Origin: a virus
Strand: one strand, 5' to 3'
DNA: 35,766 bases
Virus record (IMG/VR): IMGVR_UViG_3300031999_000106
Span: 1-35,766 of that record
The position numbers were made by a program, and so were the translations under genes. Below the pieces are notes generated by a model. That model was not told where the DNA came from. It saw nothing but the letters and a program-made list of their open reading frames with translations, and ran no database searches. Every line of letters starts with the position of its first letter. Within the stretch, counting starts at the first letter, position 1. Positions 15,098 through 23,987 of the stretch are shown here, in pieces.

Positions 15098-15508
15098 ATG
15101 ATAGACGCAATTGCTGTAGGTCAGATAAAAGAATATGTATTAAAATCAGATAAAGAAAATCCGACGATATGGTTGATAGGCCCGTTAGACTCTATTACAA
15201 AAGCAAAGATTATTTCGAGTTTCGGGAAGGTTGAAATAAAAGATGGCAATCCTGTCTATGTGCAGGGCGAGATGGATTTGGCATTGAATAATTTCTCTAT
15301 CGTCAAATACGGCTTGAAAGGTTTTAAGAACTTTAAATCAGGCGATAAAGAAGTTGAATTCAAGACTGAAAAGGTAAAAGTTTTCGGCGCGGAAATTGAG
15401 GCAGTCTCAGACGATATATTAAAAATAATCCCTTTATTTGCTATTACTGAATTATCAAATGTTATCTGGGGAGAGAATCAAGTAAGTTCTGAATTAGCAA
15501 AAAACTGA
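15098..15508 (+). CDS. Tail assembly chaperone (gpG-like)
   Basis: The 136-residue product of the unshifted frame ends ITELSNVIWGENQ, then the slippery site and TGA. Its place between tail tube and tape measure, and the frameshift signal at its end, match lambda G. Chaperones of this type coat the tape measure during tail assembly and are absent from the finished virion. AAAGGAG precedes the ATG. Confidence 0.82.
   Translation: MIDAIAVGQIKEYVLKSDKENPTIWLIGPLDSITKAKIISSFGKVEIKDGNPVYVQGEMDLALNNFSIVKYGLKGFKNFKSGDKEVEFKTEKVKVFGAEIEAVSDDILKIIPLFAITELSNVIWGENQVSSELAKN
15499..15505 (+). other. Programmed -1 frameshift site A AAA AAC
   Basis: The heptamer A AAA AAC is in phase with the chaperone frame (GCA AAA AAC TGA), directly before its stop. 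The -1 frame is open from 15493 across this point into the next coding segment. Slippage would give CTG AAA TTG GCA after AAC, making a 239-residue fusion (136 + 103). This matches the conserved G/GT arrangement of siphovirus tails. Confidence 0.85.
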
Positions 15509-15816
15509 AATTGGCAGTTGAAGTCTCAAGTTTAGGACTTAACTGCCATAATTGTAATGAATATCAGAAGAAATTCCGGGGTTGTTTCGGAAAACCGGTT
15601 CAACCATATCTGATAGAAGGAAAACCAGCAGATAGATGTGTAGCAAAGATATTACCTCCAGAGATAAAAGAATATATTAGATATTATGAATATTATAAAA
15701 AAGGGTATCTTCCTTTTAAGGGCAGCGTTTCAGAGCAGCCGGTCAAGATGCTTGATATATTCGACATATTGGAATCAGCGGAAATAGAAATGATTAATAA
15801 AAAATATAAGGTGTAA
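15505..15816 (+). CDS. Tail assembly chaperone extension (T part of gpGT)
   Basis: This segment is most likely made only as the -1 extension of the upstream chaperone; the first independent candidate start is a TTG at 15511 without a ribosome site. It contains a four-Cys cluster (NCHNC, GCFG, DRCVAK), a KEYIRYYEYYKKGYL helix and an acidic end (LDIFDILESAEIEM). In lambda the T part binds tail tube subunits and draws them onto the tape measure. The Cys cluster could bind zinc. The tape measure gene starts 2 bases later. Confidence 0.8.
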   Translation: MKLAVEVSSLGLNCHNCNEYQKKFRGCFGKPVQPYLIEGKPADRCVAKILPPEIKEYIRYYEYYKKGYLPFKGSVSEQPVKMLDIFDILESAEIEMINKKYKV

Positions 15817-15817
15817 T

Positions 15818-17755
15818 ATGCCAGAACAGAATTTTAAAGTTTTCTTATCATTTAAGGATGAGGCTACGGGTAAATTTATAAAGGCTACGGAAGACCAAAT
15901 TAATTCTATGAAGAAATTGGGTCTTACTATAAAGAAAGAAGGCGGAGCTGCGGCTATTGATATAGATAAGATGGGCAAAGCAATGACTGAAGCTGGTAGG
16001 TGTGGTCGTTTTTTAGATTTTGAAATAAAAGGTCTTATGAAATCACTTGGTAGTTTACGTAATACGATTCTTGTTTATATGTTTGGTTTAAGGCCTTTTA
16101 TTAATTTTACTAAAGAATCTATTGAAGCAGCTCAAGCTCAAGAAGACGCAGAACGCCGTTTAGCCGCTGCTTTTGCGGCTACAGGCACTGGCTCAAGGGC
16201 AGGCGCTAATGCTATCATAGAACAAGCTAATGCCTTACAGACTTTAACTGGCGCTAGCGATAATGAAATAATCTCCGCTGCTTCAATATTAGCTACTTAT
16301 AAATTGAATGAACAACAGATTCAAAGACTACTTCCTTTATTAGTGGATATGTCTAAATTAGTCCGTTCTAGAAGCGGTGAAGAAATGAGTTTAGCTTCTA
16401 TCGCAAAGGCAACAGGACAGGCATTTTCTTCAAATGCATCTCGGTTAGAATATTTAGGTATTAAGCTTGATGAAACTACTAAAAAAACTAAAGATTTTGA
16501 CATTATATTAAAAGCAATAGCAGGTTCTGTTAGTGGTGCGGCTGCAGCAATGGCTGGGACTTTTAGCGGACAAATGAAGATTTATGCTGCTGCTATGCAT
16601 GAATATCATGAAAGTTTAGGTAATATCATAACAAAATCTCCATATTTTATTGCTGTTATACAGTTAATGACAGGAGAGATAAATAAACATAACGAGGCAT
16701 TAAAAAATTCACAGGCGCAAACAGATAATTTCGCTGAGGCATGGCGTAGAATATTGGCTGCATTGGTAGGAGTTTGGACTGTTCTTAATGGTATGATAAA
16801 TGTGATTAAAGGTGTAGGCCTTCAAATTGATATTATAGTTATCGGCATATCAGAATTTATCTCTAAAGTTTTATTAGGTGTTAATGCTATTATTATTGCT
16901 CTTTTGTCTGTAATTCCGGCAACTAAAGGAATACAAGAACAATTAATTAAAGCCGGTGATGAGATAGATTTATGGCGAGAAACATTTAAAATAACTAATG
17001 AGAATTTAATAAAAGATATGAATAGCGCTGCTGATTCTTTGTTTAATATGACAGGTAGCGCTGTTGATTTATATGCTAAAATTCTTGAAGGCGCTAGTAA
17101 TGTATCAGCGCAAATGAAAATAGATGTTAAGGGCCTCATAGGAGAATTAGACAATTTGCAGAATGAAACAGGGGCTAAATTTAATGCTATGCAGACATTT
17201 ATGCAATCATTTGCAACTGGAGCGCGCGATGCAATAGTTGATGGACTTATTAAAGTTGTTAAATTGGAGTTTTCTGGACTTAAAGATGTTGTGGTAAGTT
17301 TTGGTGATATAATGTTAAAAACTATAATGCAAATCATAGTTAATTTAATGCTTATGGCTGTATGGAGTAAGGCTGCAGGATTTTTAGGTTTCGCGGGAGG
17401 TTTAGCGGGAGGTTTAGCGGGTCATACTGGTGGATATCTTTTAAGTTTAGAAAATAGTTTCGGTTACCGTAAAAAATTCCACTCCGGCGGCGAGGTCCCG
17501 GCGACATTGCTTGAAGGCGAAGGTGTAGTAAACCGAGCTGGCATGCGTTCTTTAGGAGTGGATAACCTGAATAAGTTAAATCGCGGAGAGCAGGCTGGCG
17601 GAGGCGCAGTGGTAAATAATTATTATATTCAGACTATTGATGAGCGTTCATTCAGGGAAAGGCTTCAACAACACGGCGATATCTATGCTAATGCTTCGGA
17701 GGGGGCCATCAGGGACAATTCTTCATTGCGTTCAACTAGTCAAAGATGGGGGTAA
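15818..17755 (+). CDS. Tail tape measure protein
   Basis: The 645-residue protein is largely helical, with TMP hallmarks. The start includes FKDEATGKFIKATEDQINSM. There is a conserved region with IEAAQAQEDAERRLAAAFAA, then TLTGASDNEI, SSNASRLEYLGIK and a hydrophobic AGSVSGAAAAMAG. Two strongly hydrophobic segments follow near 330-370, and a GGLAGGLAGHTGG stretch leads to the typical C-terminal FHSGGEVPATLLEGEGVVNR. It sets tail length; a rod of this size predicts a tail of about 95-100 nm by the 1.5 angstrom per residue rule. Confidence 0.92.
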   Translation: MPEQNFKVFLSFKDEATGKFIKATEDQINSMKKLGLTIKKEGGAAAIDIDKMGKAMTEAGRCGRFLDFEIKGLMKSLGSLRNTILVYMFGLRPFINFTKESIEAAQAQEDAERRLAAAFAATGTGSRAGANAIIEQANALQTLTGASDNEIISAASILATYKLNEQQIQRLLPLLVDMSKLVRSRSGEEMSLASIAKATGQAFSSNASRLEYLGIKLDETTKKTKDFDIILKAIAGSVSGAAAAMAGTFSGQMKIYAAAMHEYHESLGNIITKSPYFIAVIQLMTGEINKHNEALKNSQAQTDNFAEAWRRILAALVGVWTVLNGMINVIKGVGLQIDIIVIGISEFISKVLLGVNAIIIALLSVIPATKGIQEQLIKAGDEIDLWRETFKITNENLIKDMNSAADSLFNMTGSAVDLYAKILEGASNVSAQMKIDVKGLIGELDNLQNETGAKFNAMQTFMQSFATGARDAIVDGLIKVVKLEFSGLKDVVVSFGDIMLKTIMQIIVNLMLMAVWSKAAGFLGFAGGLAGGLAGHTGGYLLSLENSFGYRKKFHSGGEVPATLLEGEGVVNRAGMRSLGVDNLNKLNRGEQAGGGAVVNNYYIQTIDERSFRERLQQHGDIYANASEGAIRDNSSLRSTSQRWG

Positions 17756-17758
17756 TTT

Positions 17759-18607
17759 ATGGCGAATTCTGATATTTTAGTTTTGAATCCTGAGTTTGGC
17801 CTTACTCAAACAATTTTTTTCAATACTTTAATCACTGAATCCGAGTCTGGCAAAGAATACCGCGACGCTTTATGGGATCATGGCTTAAGGGAATACCGGC
17901 TTAATTGCGAATTCCTTACCCAGGCAGCAATGGATGAAATTTGGAGATTTTATATAGATAGGAAAGGCGCTTATGATTTCTTTTTGGTTAAAATCCTTAC
18001 AGAATATCAGATATCTGATGAAAATGTTGGAACAGGTAATGGTGGGACAAAAGTATTCAATTTAGATTATTTTCCAGTTGATACAGTAGCTAATCATTCA
18101 TGCACAGTTGGAGGCGTAGCTAATACTGATTATACATTAAGCAATGATTTTGACAACGAAGTGTCAAAAATTACTTTTGGTACTGCACCTGCTAGTGGTG
18201 CAATTCTTGTTACTTATGAATATTATTTTAAAGTTAGATTTGCTGAAGATAAACTAACTAGAGAATTGGCGGCATATCAATTATTGCATGCCGGTATGGT
18301 CTTAAAAGAAGTACGTTGGACTACTTATACTACTCCTACCGGAGTTAGTTCTTCAAGTAGTTCATCCAGTTTTTCTTCTAGCTCTTCAAGCTCAAGTTCA
18401 TATTCCAGCTCTTCAAGTTCTTCTTCAAAATCAAGTTCTTCTTCTAGCTCATCCAGCAGCAGTTCTTCTTCATCCAGCTCATCGAGTTCCAGCTCTTCTT
18501 CAAGTTCAAGCTCTTCAAGTTTCTCCAGTTCATCAAGTTCGTCTAGTTTTTCATCAAGCTCATCCAGCTCATCTAGTTCAAGAAGTTCTAGCAGTTCAGG
18601 AGCTTAA
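17759..18607 (+). CDS. DUF2460-like distal tail protein with poly-Ser tail
   Basis: Residues 1-75 and about 160-195 (DALWDHGLREYRLNCEF, then FKVRFAEDKLTRELAAY) resemble the DUF2460/TIGR02217 tail-tip family (GTA ORFG12-like). A small beta insert lies between them (GNGGTKVFNLDYFP, DYTLS, APASGAILVTYEY). The last 84 residues (codons 18347-18598) are serine with rare F, Y, K and R. These serine codons are less regular than in the genes at 2 and 10311, as if the tract were older. The next three genes are the other members of a GTA-type tip set. Confidence 0.75.
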   Translation: MANSDILVLNPEFGLTQTIFFNTLITESESGKEYRDALWDHGLREYRLNCEFLTQAAMDEIWRFYIDRKGAYDFFLVKILTEYQISDENVGTGNGGTKVFNLDYFPVDTVANHSCTVGGVANTDYTLSNDFDNEVSKITFGTAPASGAILVTYEYYFKVRFAEDKLTRELAAYQLLHAGMVLKEVRWTTYTTPTGVSSSSSSSSFSSSSSSSSSYSSSSSSSSKSSSSSSSSSSSSSSSSSSSSSSSSSSSSSSFSSSSSSSSFSSSSSSSSSSRSSSSSGA

Positions 18608-18608
18608 T

Positions 18609-19469
18609 ATGTTAAGCTTATCCGCGACATTAATCACCATAAAAAATCAGGCTTTGCACAGGCCGGTTGAAATTCACGATTTATATTTAGGTAGCCAGAC
18701 TCTTGAAGATTCAAATACTCTGCATTTCGTTCATTTCTATCGCCCTATAACTTTTTTCACTTATATCGGGCATATTGAACAAAGTTATATCTCTTTAGGT
18801 GTGTTAAGAACTAGTGTTAAAAGAAGCGCTAAAGGAGAAATAGAACGCGTCAATTATCGTATAGATAATGTCAATAAAGCAATGGGCGCACAGGCGGCAG
18901 CGCATGATTTCCGCAATAAACGGGTAGTTACGCGACTTATCTTCAGAGACCATTTAAGTTCCTATCTGGATGCAAAAGTGGTTTTTGACGGGTTTATTCA
19001 GTCCATAGCTTTTCCAGAAAAAAGAATAGAAGCTACTTGCGTTCCGATAATCGGCTCATTGGATTTTGAGACCGGCTGGCCGTATCAGATACAATGCAAT
19101 GCTAAGTTCGGGGATAGTTATTGCACTATCAACAAGGAATTAGCCGCAAATAAAGTTACAGGCGCTGCGACTGGCGGGACTACTACGACTTTAATCGATA
19201 CGGTCAATTTAATCCAAGCAGATGATTATTGGAATTACGGGACGGTTACTTTTACTTCAGGAAATAATAGCGGAGACTCAAGAAAAATAGTCGATTTTGA
19301 TAGTGGTACGGATAAGGCAACTTTAGATTATGCCTTAGATAGCGCAGTGGCAGTCGGAGATACATTTACCATTTATCGCGGCTGTGATAAGACTTTAGAT
19401 ATGTGTACTACGCCATATGCTAATACTGACAATTATCATGGCTTTCATACAATACCGCTGACAAAATGA
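18609..19469 (+). CDS. DUF2163-like tail-tip protein
   Basis: The 286-residue protein has family-like features: RTSVKRSAKGEIERVNYRI, VVFDGFIQSIAFPEKRIEA, two cysteines in the WPYQIQCNAKFGDSYCTINK region, a late C-x5-MC and the C-terminal NYHGFHTIPL. A beta insert (about 180-250: GGTTTTLIDTVNLIQADDY, then SGNNSGDSRKIVDF) matches a domain common in phage tip proteins. The order DUF2460-DUF2163-NlpC/P60-tip protein is that of gene transfer agents and many siphoviruses. It overlaps the peptidase gene by 4 bases. Confidence 0.75.
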   Translation: MLSLSATLITIKNQALHRPVEIHDLYLGSQTLEDSNTLHFVHFYRPITFFTYIGHIEQSYISLGVLRTSVKRSAKGEIERVNYRIDNVNKAMGAQAAAHDFRNKRVVTRLIFRDHLSSYLDAKVVFDGFIQSIAFPEKRIEATCVPIIGSLDFETGWPYQIQCNAKFGDSYCTINKELAANKVTGAATGGTTTTLIDTVNLIQADDYWNYGTVTFTSGNNSGDSRKIVDFDSGTDKATLDYALDSAVAVGDTFTIYRGCDKTLDMCTTPYANTDNYHGFHTIPLTK

Positions 19470-19864
19470 GCCAAGATCTTAACAAACTTATCGGTGTCCC
19501 CTTTAAGCTGAACAGAAAAGATTTTTCTGGCTGCGACTGCCGAGGCATAGTCTGGCTATATTATAAATATGTAAAAGGAAAAGAATATCCATTTACCGAC
19601 GGAAAAAACATATTTTTTAGAAATAGAAAAAATGATATTGAACGCATGGTAAATGTTATAAAGACCTTTGCTAATCCTGTAAGTTTCAATGAATTGCAGG
19701 AAGGCGATATAGTGTTGATTAAGAATACAGGAGATATTGGGGCTTTAGGGATATGTATAAATAATAAGCAGCTACTGCACATGGATAAAATCATTGGTTC
19801 TTGCCTTACTAAATTAAGATATTTAAAAGATTTCTTTTTGATAGGATACCGCCCAAATGATTAA
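19466..19864 (+). CDS. NlpC/P60-family tail-tip peptidase
   Basis: The 132-residue protein begins with IGVPFKLNRKDFSGCDCRG; Cys25 in DCRG fits the catalytic Cys of NlpC/P60 peptidases. FNELQEGDIVLI and GALGICINNKQLLHM follow, with His105 as the likely catalytic His. Tip-located members open peptidoglycan cross-links during DNA entry. It has no signal peptide. ATGA overlap upstream and an 8-base overlap with the tip protein gene show tight coupling. Confidence 0.82.
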   Translation: MSQDLNKLIGVPFKLNRKDFSGCDCRGIVWLYYKYVKGKEYPFTDGKNIFFRNRKNDIERMVNVIKTFANPVSFNELQEGDIVLIKNTGDIGALGICINNKQLLHMDKIIGSCLTKLRYLKDFFLIGYRPND

Positions 19865-22800
19865 AAAAGTATTTTTCTTATTATTATTTTTATTAGGTTT
19901 TTATAATTACGCTTATGCTGACCCTATTTCAGTAGGCATATTTGTTGCTACAACTTTTTTCAGCGGAAGTGTAATCGCCTTTGCTGCGACTGTGGCTATT
20001 ATTCATTTAGCGATAATAGGCACAATCGTTTATTCTATTTATGCTACGGTAAGTGCATCTCATCAAAAAGATAAACTTAAATATCCAACCTCCCGATATT
20101 CCGCGCCGATAATAGATAATACCTTTTCTAATGAAGGGATTGTGCCAATAATTTATGGCGGCCCTATTGTCGTAGGCGGAAATATTATCTGGCAGTCAGA
20201 TCCAGGGACTACTGTGCAAAGATTTCTTGCATTAAGTATTGGAGAAGTTTCCGCAATTACTAATGTCCAAATTGATGAACAGGATATTGCTGGACTAACT
20301 GGCTGTAGTTATACAGCTTATTATGGAACTGCCAGCCAAACGCCAGACTCTCGAGCTGGCGGAGTTGTAAAAGGGCTTCGCCATCTTGCATATTTAGCTT
20401 TGACTATAACTGCCGGAGATAAGGTAAGCAGCAACCCGGTAGTTTATTGCCGAGTAACCGGAAGGAAGATAAAAACTTGGAACTCAATTATAAACAACTG
20501 GGATAGTAACGCGGTAAGCGCTTCTAAAAATCCGGCTGCGGTTATCAGGGACTATTTATTATTAAGCACTACTTTAAGTGGCTGCGGTCTATCCGAAGAT
20601 TTTATTGATAATGATAGTTTTGGCGATGCCGCAGAAACCTGTGATGAATTAGTAAGCAACGGCGCAGGCGGGACTGAAGCCAGATATGAACTGGATATAA
20701 TTATCGATACTAAAAATCCGGTATTGGATAACTTGGCAAAGATGCTGGTTACTTTTAACGGTGGTTTAATTAGAAGTGCAGGCAAATACAAATTAGTCAT
20801 TGAAAAAGCCAACCAGACAGCAGTTCAGGCATTTACCGAAGATAATATCACTCGCGGCACTTTTATTTATGGCTATGGAAAGGTGGAAGATACGCCGAAT
20901 AAACTTGGTGTTGAGTGGTTTTCCGCATTAGAGGCAAAAAATCCTAAACGCATCGCTTGGGTTGAGGATGAGTTAGACCAAGAAATACACGGTGTCCGCA
21001 ATGAAACCATAAGCGCAATGGGGATAATCAGGCAATCTCGGGCTAATCGGCTTGCTAAAAAGATAATGTATGATAGAAAAATTAATGATATTTGGTGCGA
21101 GTTTGAAAGCAATATGTCAGCGATGCACTGCGAGCCTTTTGATGTTGTTTCAGTTACACATACTCGTCCTAACTGGACTGCGGCGTTATTCAGGATTATT
21201 GAGATAAACGAGGCGAGCTTTGGAAACGCTAAATATCTCTGTCAGGCATATAACAGTTCAGTGCTTGACGACAGCTACGGCACTGGATTCGACGATTGGG
21301 ATTATGGTTCGCCACCTAATCCTTATGAAGCGGTGCCTGATGTTACCAATGTTGCATTAACGGAAGTCGGCTGGGCTAATACTGACGGGACTTGGGTAAT
21401 AAATATCGATGTTTCTTGGACTGCGCCGGCAAGCAAGAAAGAATTGCTACGGCTTTATATTATTGAGTTAAAGAAAGGTAGCGACGCTTATAAAGCTTAT
21501 GGAGTCGCGCCAACTTCAGCAACTACATTTCGCATAAGCGGAAATCTTAAACCTGCTGAGACTTATTATGTCCGCATAAAGACGCAGTCGAAATATGATA
21601 TTATCTCTAACGGGACAGTTTCAAATCCTATAACTTTAGTCGGTAATACTGCTGCCCCTTCTAATGTCGAAAACTTTTCTTATTCTTGGGGCAAGAATTT
21701 AGAATTAACTTGGAGTATAGTTACGGATTATGATTTGCAAGGATATGAAATAAGAGATGAAGATGCAAATTTCGGGACTGATGACAGCCATTTGATTTAT
21801 CGTGGCTTGACAAATAAGAAAGTTTTAATCCCTTCAAGTAGAACTCCGGGCACTTATTATATCAAGGCTATCAATACTAGCGGCATATATTCTTCAGCAT
21901 CTGTACATATTACCCCTGTAAATCCCGCACCGGCAATCCCCCTATCTTTAGAAAAGGCAGTAGTTTTTAATATCGGAAGATTATACTGGACTGACGATAC
22001 TGCTACTGACATTGAATATTATGAGGTCTATGAATCAAAAACTAATGCTTGGGCAGGCGAGGAAGTCTTATATTCAAGAGTATCAGGTAAACAAGCCTCT
22101 ATTAGTGGTGAGTCTTCGCAAAACGGAATGTCAGATGATAATGGCGTAGCTAATACTAATTATGTAACGGATTTGGATTTATCTGGCTGGGGGCCTGATT
22201 ATTGGAAAGGAAGCTATATTGAAATAGTCTCTGGCACTGGTAACGGACAGGAATTAAAAATCTCCGCTTACGATACCGACTTAGGCAAGTTTACTATGAT
22301 AAGTAATTGGACTACTAAACCTGATACAACTTCTAAATTTTTCCTTCATCCAGTCAGATATTATAAAGTAAGAGGTGTTGACGGCTTTGGGCCTGGCAAC
22401 TTTACCGCAACATGTGAGGTAAAATACATTGAATTCACCGAAGGTATGCTTTCCGACGCCATTATTACAGCGCGGAAAATCTACGCTGGAGAAGTTATCA
22501 CCTTATCGGCACAGATAAAAGACGCCATAATCACCTCAGCAAAGATATTTAGTTTAGCTGCTGAAAAGATAACCACCGGAACATTAGACGCGGCTAGAAT
22601 AGCCGCCAATTCTATAACAGTATCGAAACTCGACACGGGTATATTTGGTTCTGGCCAATTACTTGATAACGGAAATTTTGAAGATTGGACAGCAGGAGTA
22701 TCTGCTGATAGGTGGACATACTATGGTCCGGGTGGAACTGTAGGACGACAAGATAATCCTGCTTATGTAAAATTGGGGACTTATAGTGCAGCCATTACAA

Positions 22801-23681
22801 GAGTGGGTGCAAATTGTTATATACGCCAATCAATTATATTGCCGAAAGGACTTAGTTATTGGAAGGGTAGAACCATCACACTTGGATGTTGGGTTAAATG
22901 TGCAACAGCAAATGTAGCACAGATATCAATATATGATGGTGTAGCAGGGGCAGATTCCTCATATCATACAGGTGATAATACTTGGCAGTTTTTAACAGTA
23001 ACTTGTGTTATAAGTAATTCCGCTACCGTATTAGATATATATCTGTTTGTGTCGAATACAAACACATACGCTCACTTTGACGGTGCAATGTGTGTAGAAG
23101 GCTCTTATGCTATGCCTTATGCCGGCAAGATAGATGAACGTGCTGCAGTAGTATTTTATCAAACTACTGCCCCTACTTCTGGTATGAAAAATGGGGATTA
23201 TTGGATAGATACCGATGGTGGAAACCGATTTTATTTTTATCAAAGTAATACTTGGACAGATGTTCAAGATAAGAATAAAATTACTACTTTCCGTCAGCCC
23301 GCTGTTCCTACAGCATTAGCTGCCGGCGATTTATGGATTGATACCGATGATAATAAATTATATAGGGCGACTAATGCCGGAGACGACCAAATTACAGCAG
23401 GTGAGTGGGAATTAGTAAATGCTGCGATTGCTACAGGCTGGGCACATGCTTCCGATACAACAAAGATAGACGGCGGAGATATCTATACTGGCTCAGTTAC
23501 GGCTAATAAAATAACCGTTACTCAATTAGATGCATTAACAGTCAATACAGGAAGCCTAAATGTAGATGAGATTATTACTGTAGGTACTGCCGGAAAGGTA
23601 TACATTGATGGTGCGAATGAAGTGATTAAGGTCTATGATGCGTCGAATAATTTAAGAGTAGAATTAGGAAAGTTGAGTTAA
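19857..23681 (+). CDS. Central tail-tip/host-attachment protein (J-like)
   Basis: At 1274 residues this is the largest protein. The N-terminus is hydrophobic and resembles a signal peptide (MIKKVFFLLLFLLGF then AYADP), with a second hydrophobic stretch at about 25-65. The tip core has YSAPIIDNTFSNEGIVPIIYG and GAEARYELD-like (GTEARYELDIII) segments. Three fibronectin-III-like domains follow (about 494-600, 600-700, 700-850). A jelly-roll carbohydrate-binding domain at about 931-1090 starts LLDNGNFEDW. Next come two GD-(Y/L)-WIDTD repeats. Such proteins close the tail tube and bind the receptor. The FN3 and sugar-binding modules suggest a surface polysaccharide target. Confidence 0.85.
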   Translation: MIKKVFFLLLFLLGFYNYAYADPISVGIFVATTFFSGSVIAFAATVAIIHLAIIGTIVYSIYATVSASHQKDKLKYPTSRYSAPIIDNTFSNEGIVPIIYGGPIVVGGNIIWQSDPGTTVQRFLALSIGEVSAITNVQIDEQDIAGLTGCSYTAYYGTASQTPDSRAGGVVKGLRHLAYLALTITAGDKVSSNPVVYCRVTGRKIKTWNSIINNWDSNAVSASKNPAAVIRDYLLLSTTLSGCGLSEDFIDNDSFGDAAETCDELVSNGAGGTEARYELDIIIDTKNPVLDNLAKMLVTFNGGLIRSAGKYKLVIEKANQTAVQAFTEDNITRGTFIYGYGKVEDTPNKLGVEWFSALEAKNPKRIAWVEDELDQEIHGVRNETISAMGIIRQSRANRLAKKIMYDRKINDIWCEFESNMSAMHCEPFDVVSVTHTRPNWTAALFRIIEINEASFGNAKYLCQAYNSSVLDDSYGTGFDDWDYGSPPNPYEAVPDVTNVALTEVGWANTDGTWVINIDVSWTAPASKKELLRLYIIELKKGSDAYKAYGVAPTSATTFRISGNLKPAETYYVRIKTQSKYDIISNGTVSNPITLVGNTAAPSNVENFSYSWGKNLELTWSIVTDYDLQGYEIRDEDANFGTDDSHLIYRGLTNKKVLIPSSRTPGTYYIKAINTSGIYSSASVHITPVNPAPAIPLSLEKAVVFNIGRLYWTDDTATDIEYYEVYESKTNAWAGEEVLYSRVSGKQASISGESSQNGMSDDNGVANTNYVTDLDLSGWGPDYWKGSYIEIVSGTGNGQELKISAYDTDLGKFTMISNWTTKPDTTSKFFLHPVRYYKVRGVDGFGPGNFTATCEVKYIEFTEGMLSDAIITARKIYAGEVITLSAQIKDAIITSAKIFSLAAEKITTGTLDAARIAANSITVSKLDTGIFGSGQLLDNGNFEDWTAGVSADRWTYYGPGGTVGRQDNPAYVKLGTYSAAITRVGANCYIRQSIILPKGLSYWKGRTITLGCWVKCATANVAQISIYDGVAGADSSYHTGDNTWQFLTVTCVISNSATVLDIYLFVSNTNTYAHFDGAMCVEGSYAMPYAGKIDERAAVVFYQTTAPTSGMKNGDYWIDTDGGNRFYFYQSNTWTDVQDKNKITTFRQPAVPTALAAGDLWIDTDDNKLYRATNAGDDQITAGEWELVNAAIATGWAHASDTTKIDGGDIYTGSVTANKITVTQLDALTVNTGSLNVDEIITVGTAGKVYIDGANEVIKVYDASNNLRVELGKLS

Positions 23682-23682
23682 G

Positions 23683-23985
23683 ATGAGCACTTATGGATTG
23701 AGAATAAAAGATGCTGCTGGAACTACAATATTAGATACTTCTCATACAGTTGCGAGAATAAGATATTCAGCGGTTGTTGCTTCTGGTGCTAGTGGTTCAA
23801 CGACTTTATCAGATATATCAGGCAAGACGACTTATGCTTTTTCTATACCATTAGAAATGACAGGAGCTTATGGAAGTTTGGCTCACGATGTAGCTATCAG
23901 TGGAACTACTTTTAGTTGGACGGCTAAATCAGATGCTTATCATAGCAGTGCAAGTTCTCTTATCGGTGTAATAATAATGGATTAA
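23683..23985 (+). CDS. Tip-associated protein (DUF6453-like)
   Basis: The 100-residue beta-rich protein begins YGLRIKDAAGTTILDTSH, a motif I associate with small tail-associated proteins (YGL-x-(V/I)-x3-G-x3-LD). Directly after the tip gene, and similar at its start to the next protein, it is probably a tail-tip accessory or fibre base. No catalytic residues are seen. Confidence 0.65.
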   Translation: MSTYGLRIKDAAGTTILDTSHTVARIRYSAVVASGASGSTTLSDISGKTTYAFSIPLEMTGAYGSLAHDVAISGTTFSWTAKSDAYHSSASSLIGVIIMD

Positions 23986-23987
23986 TT

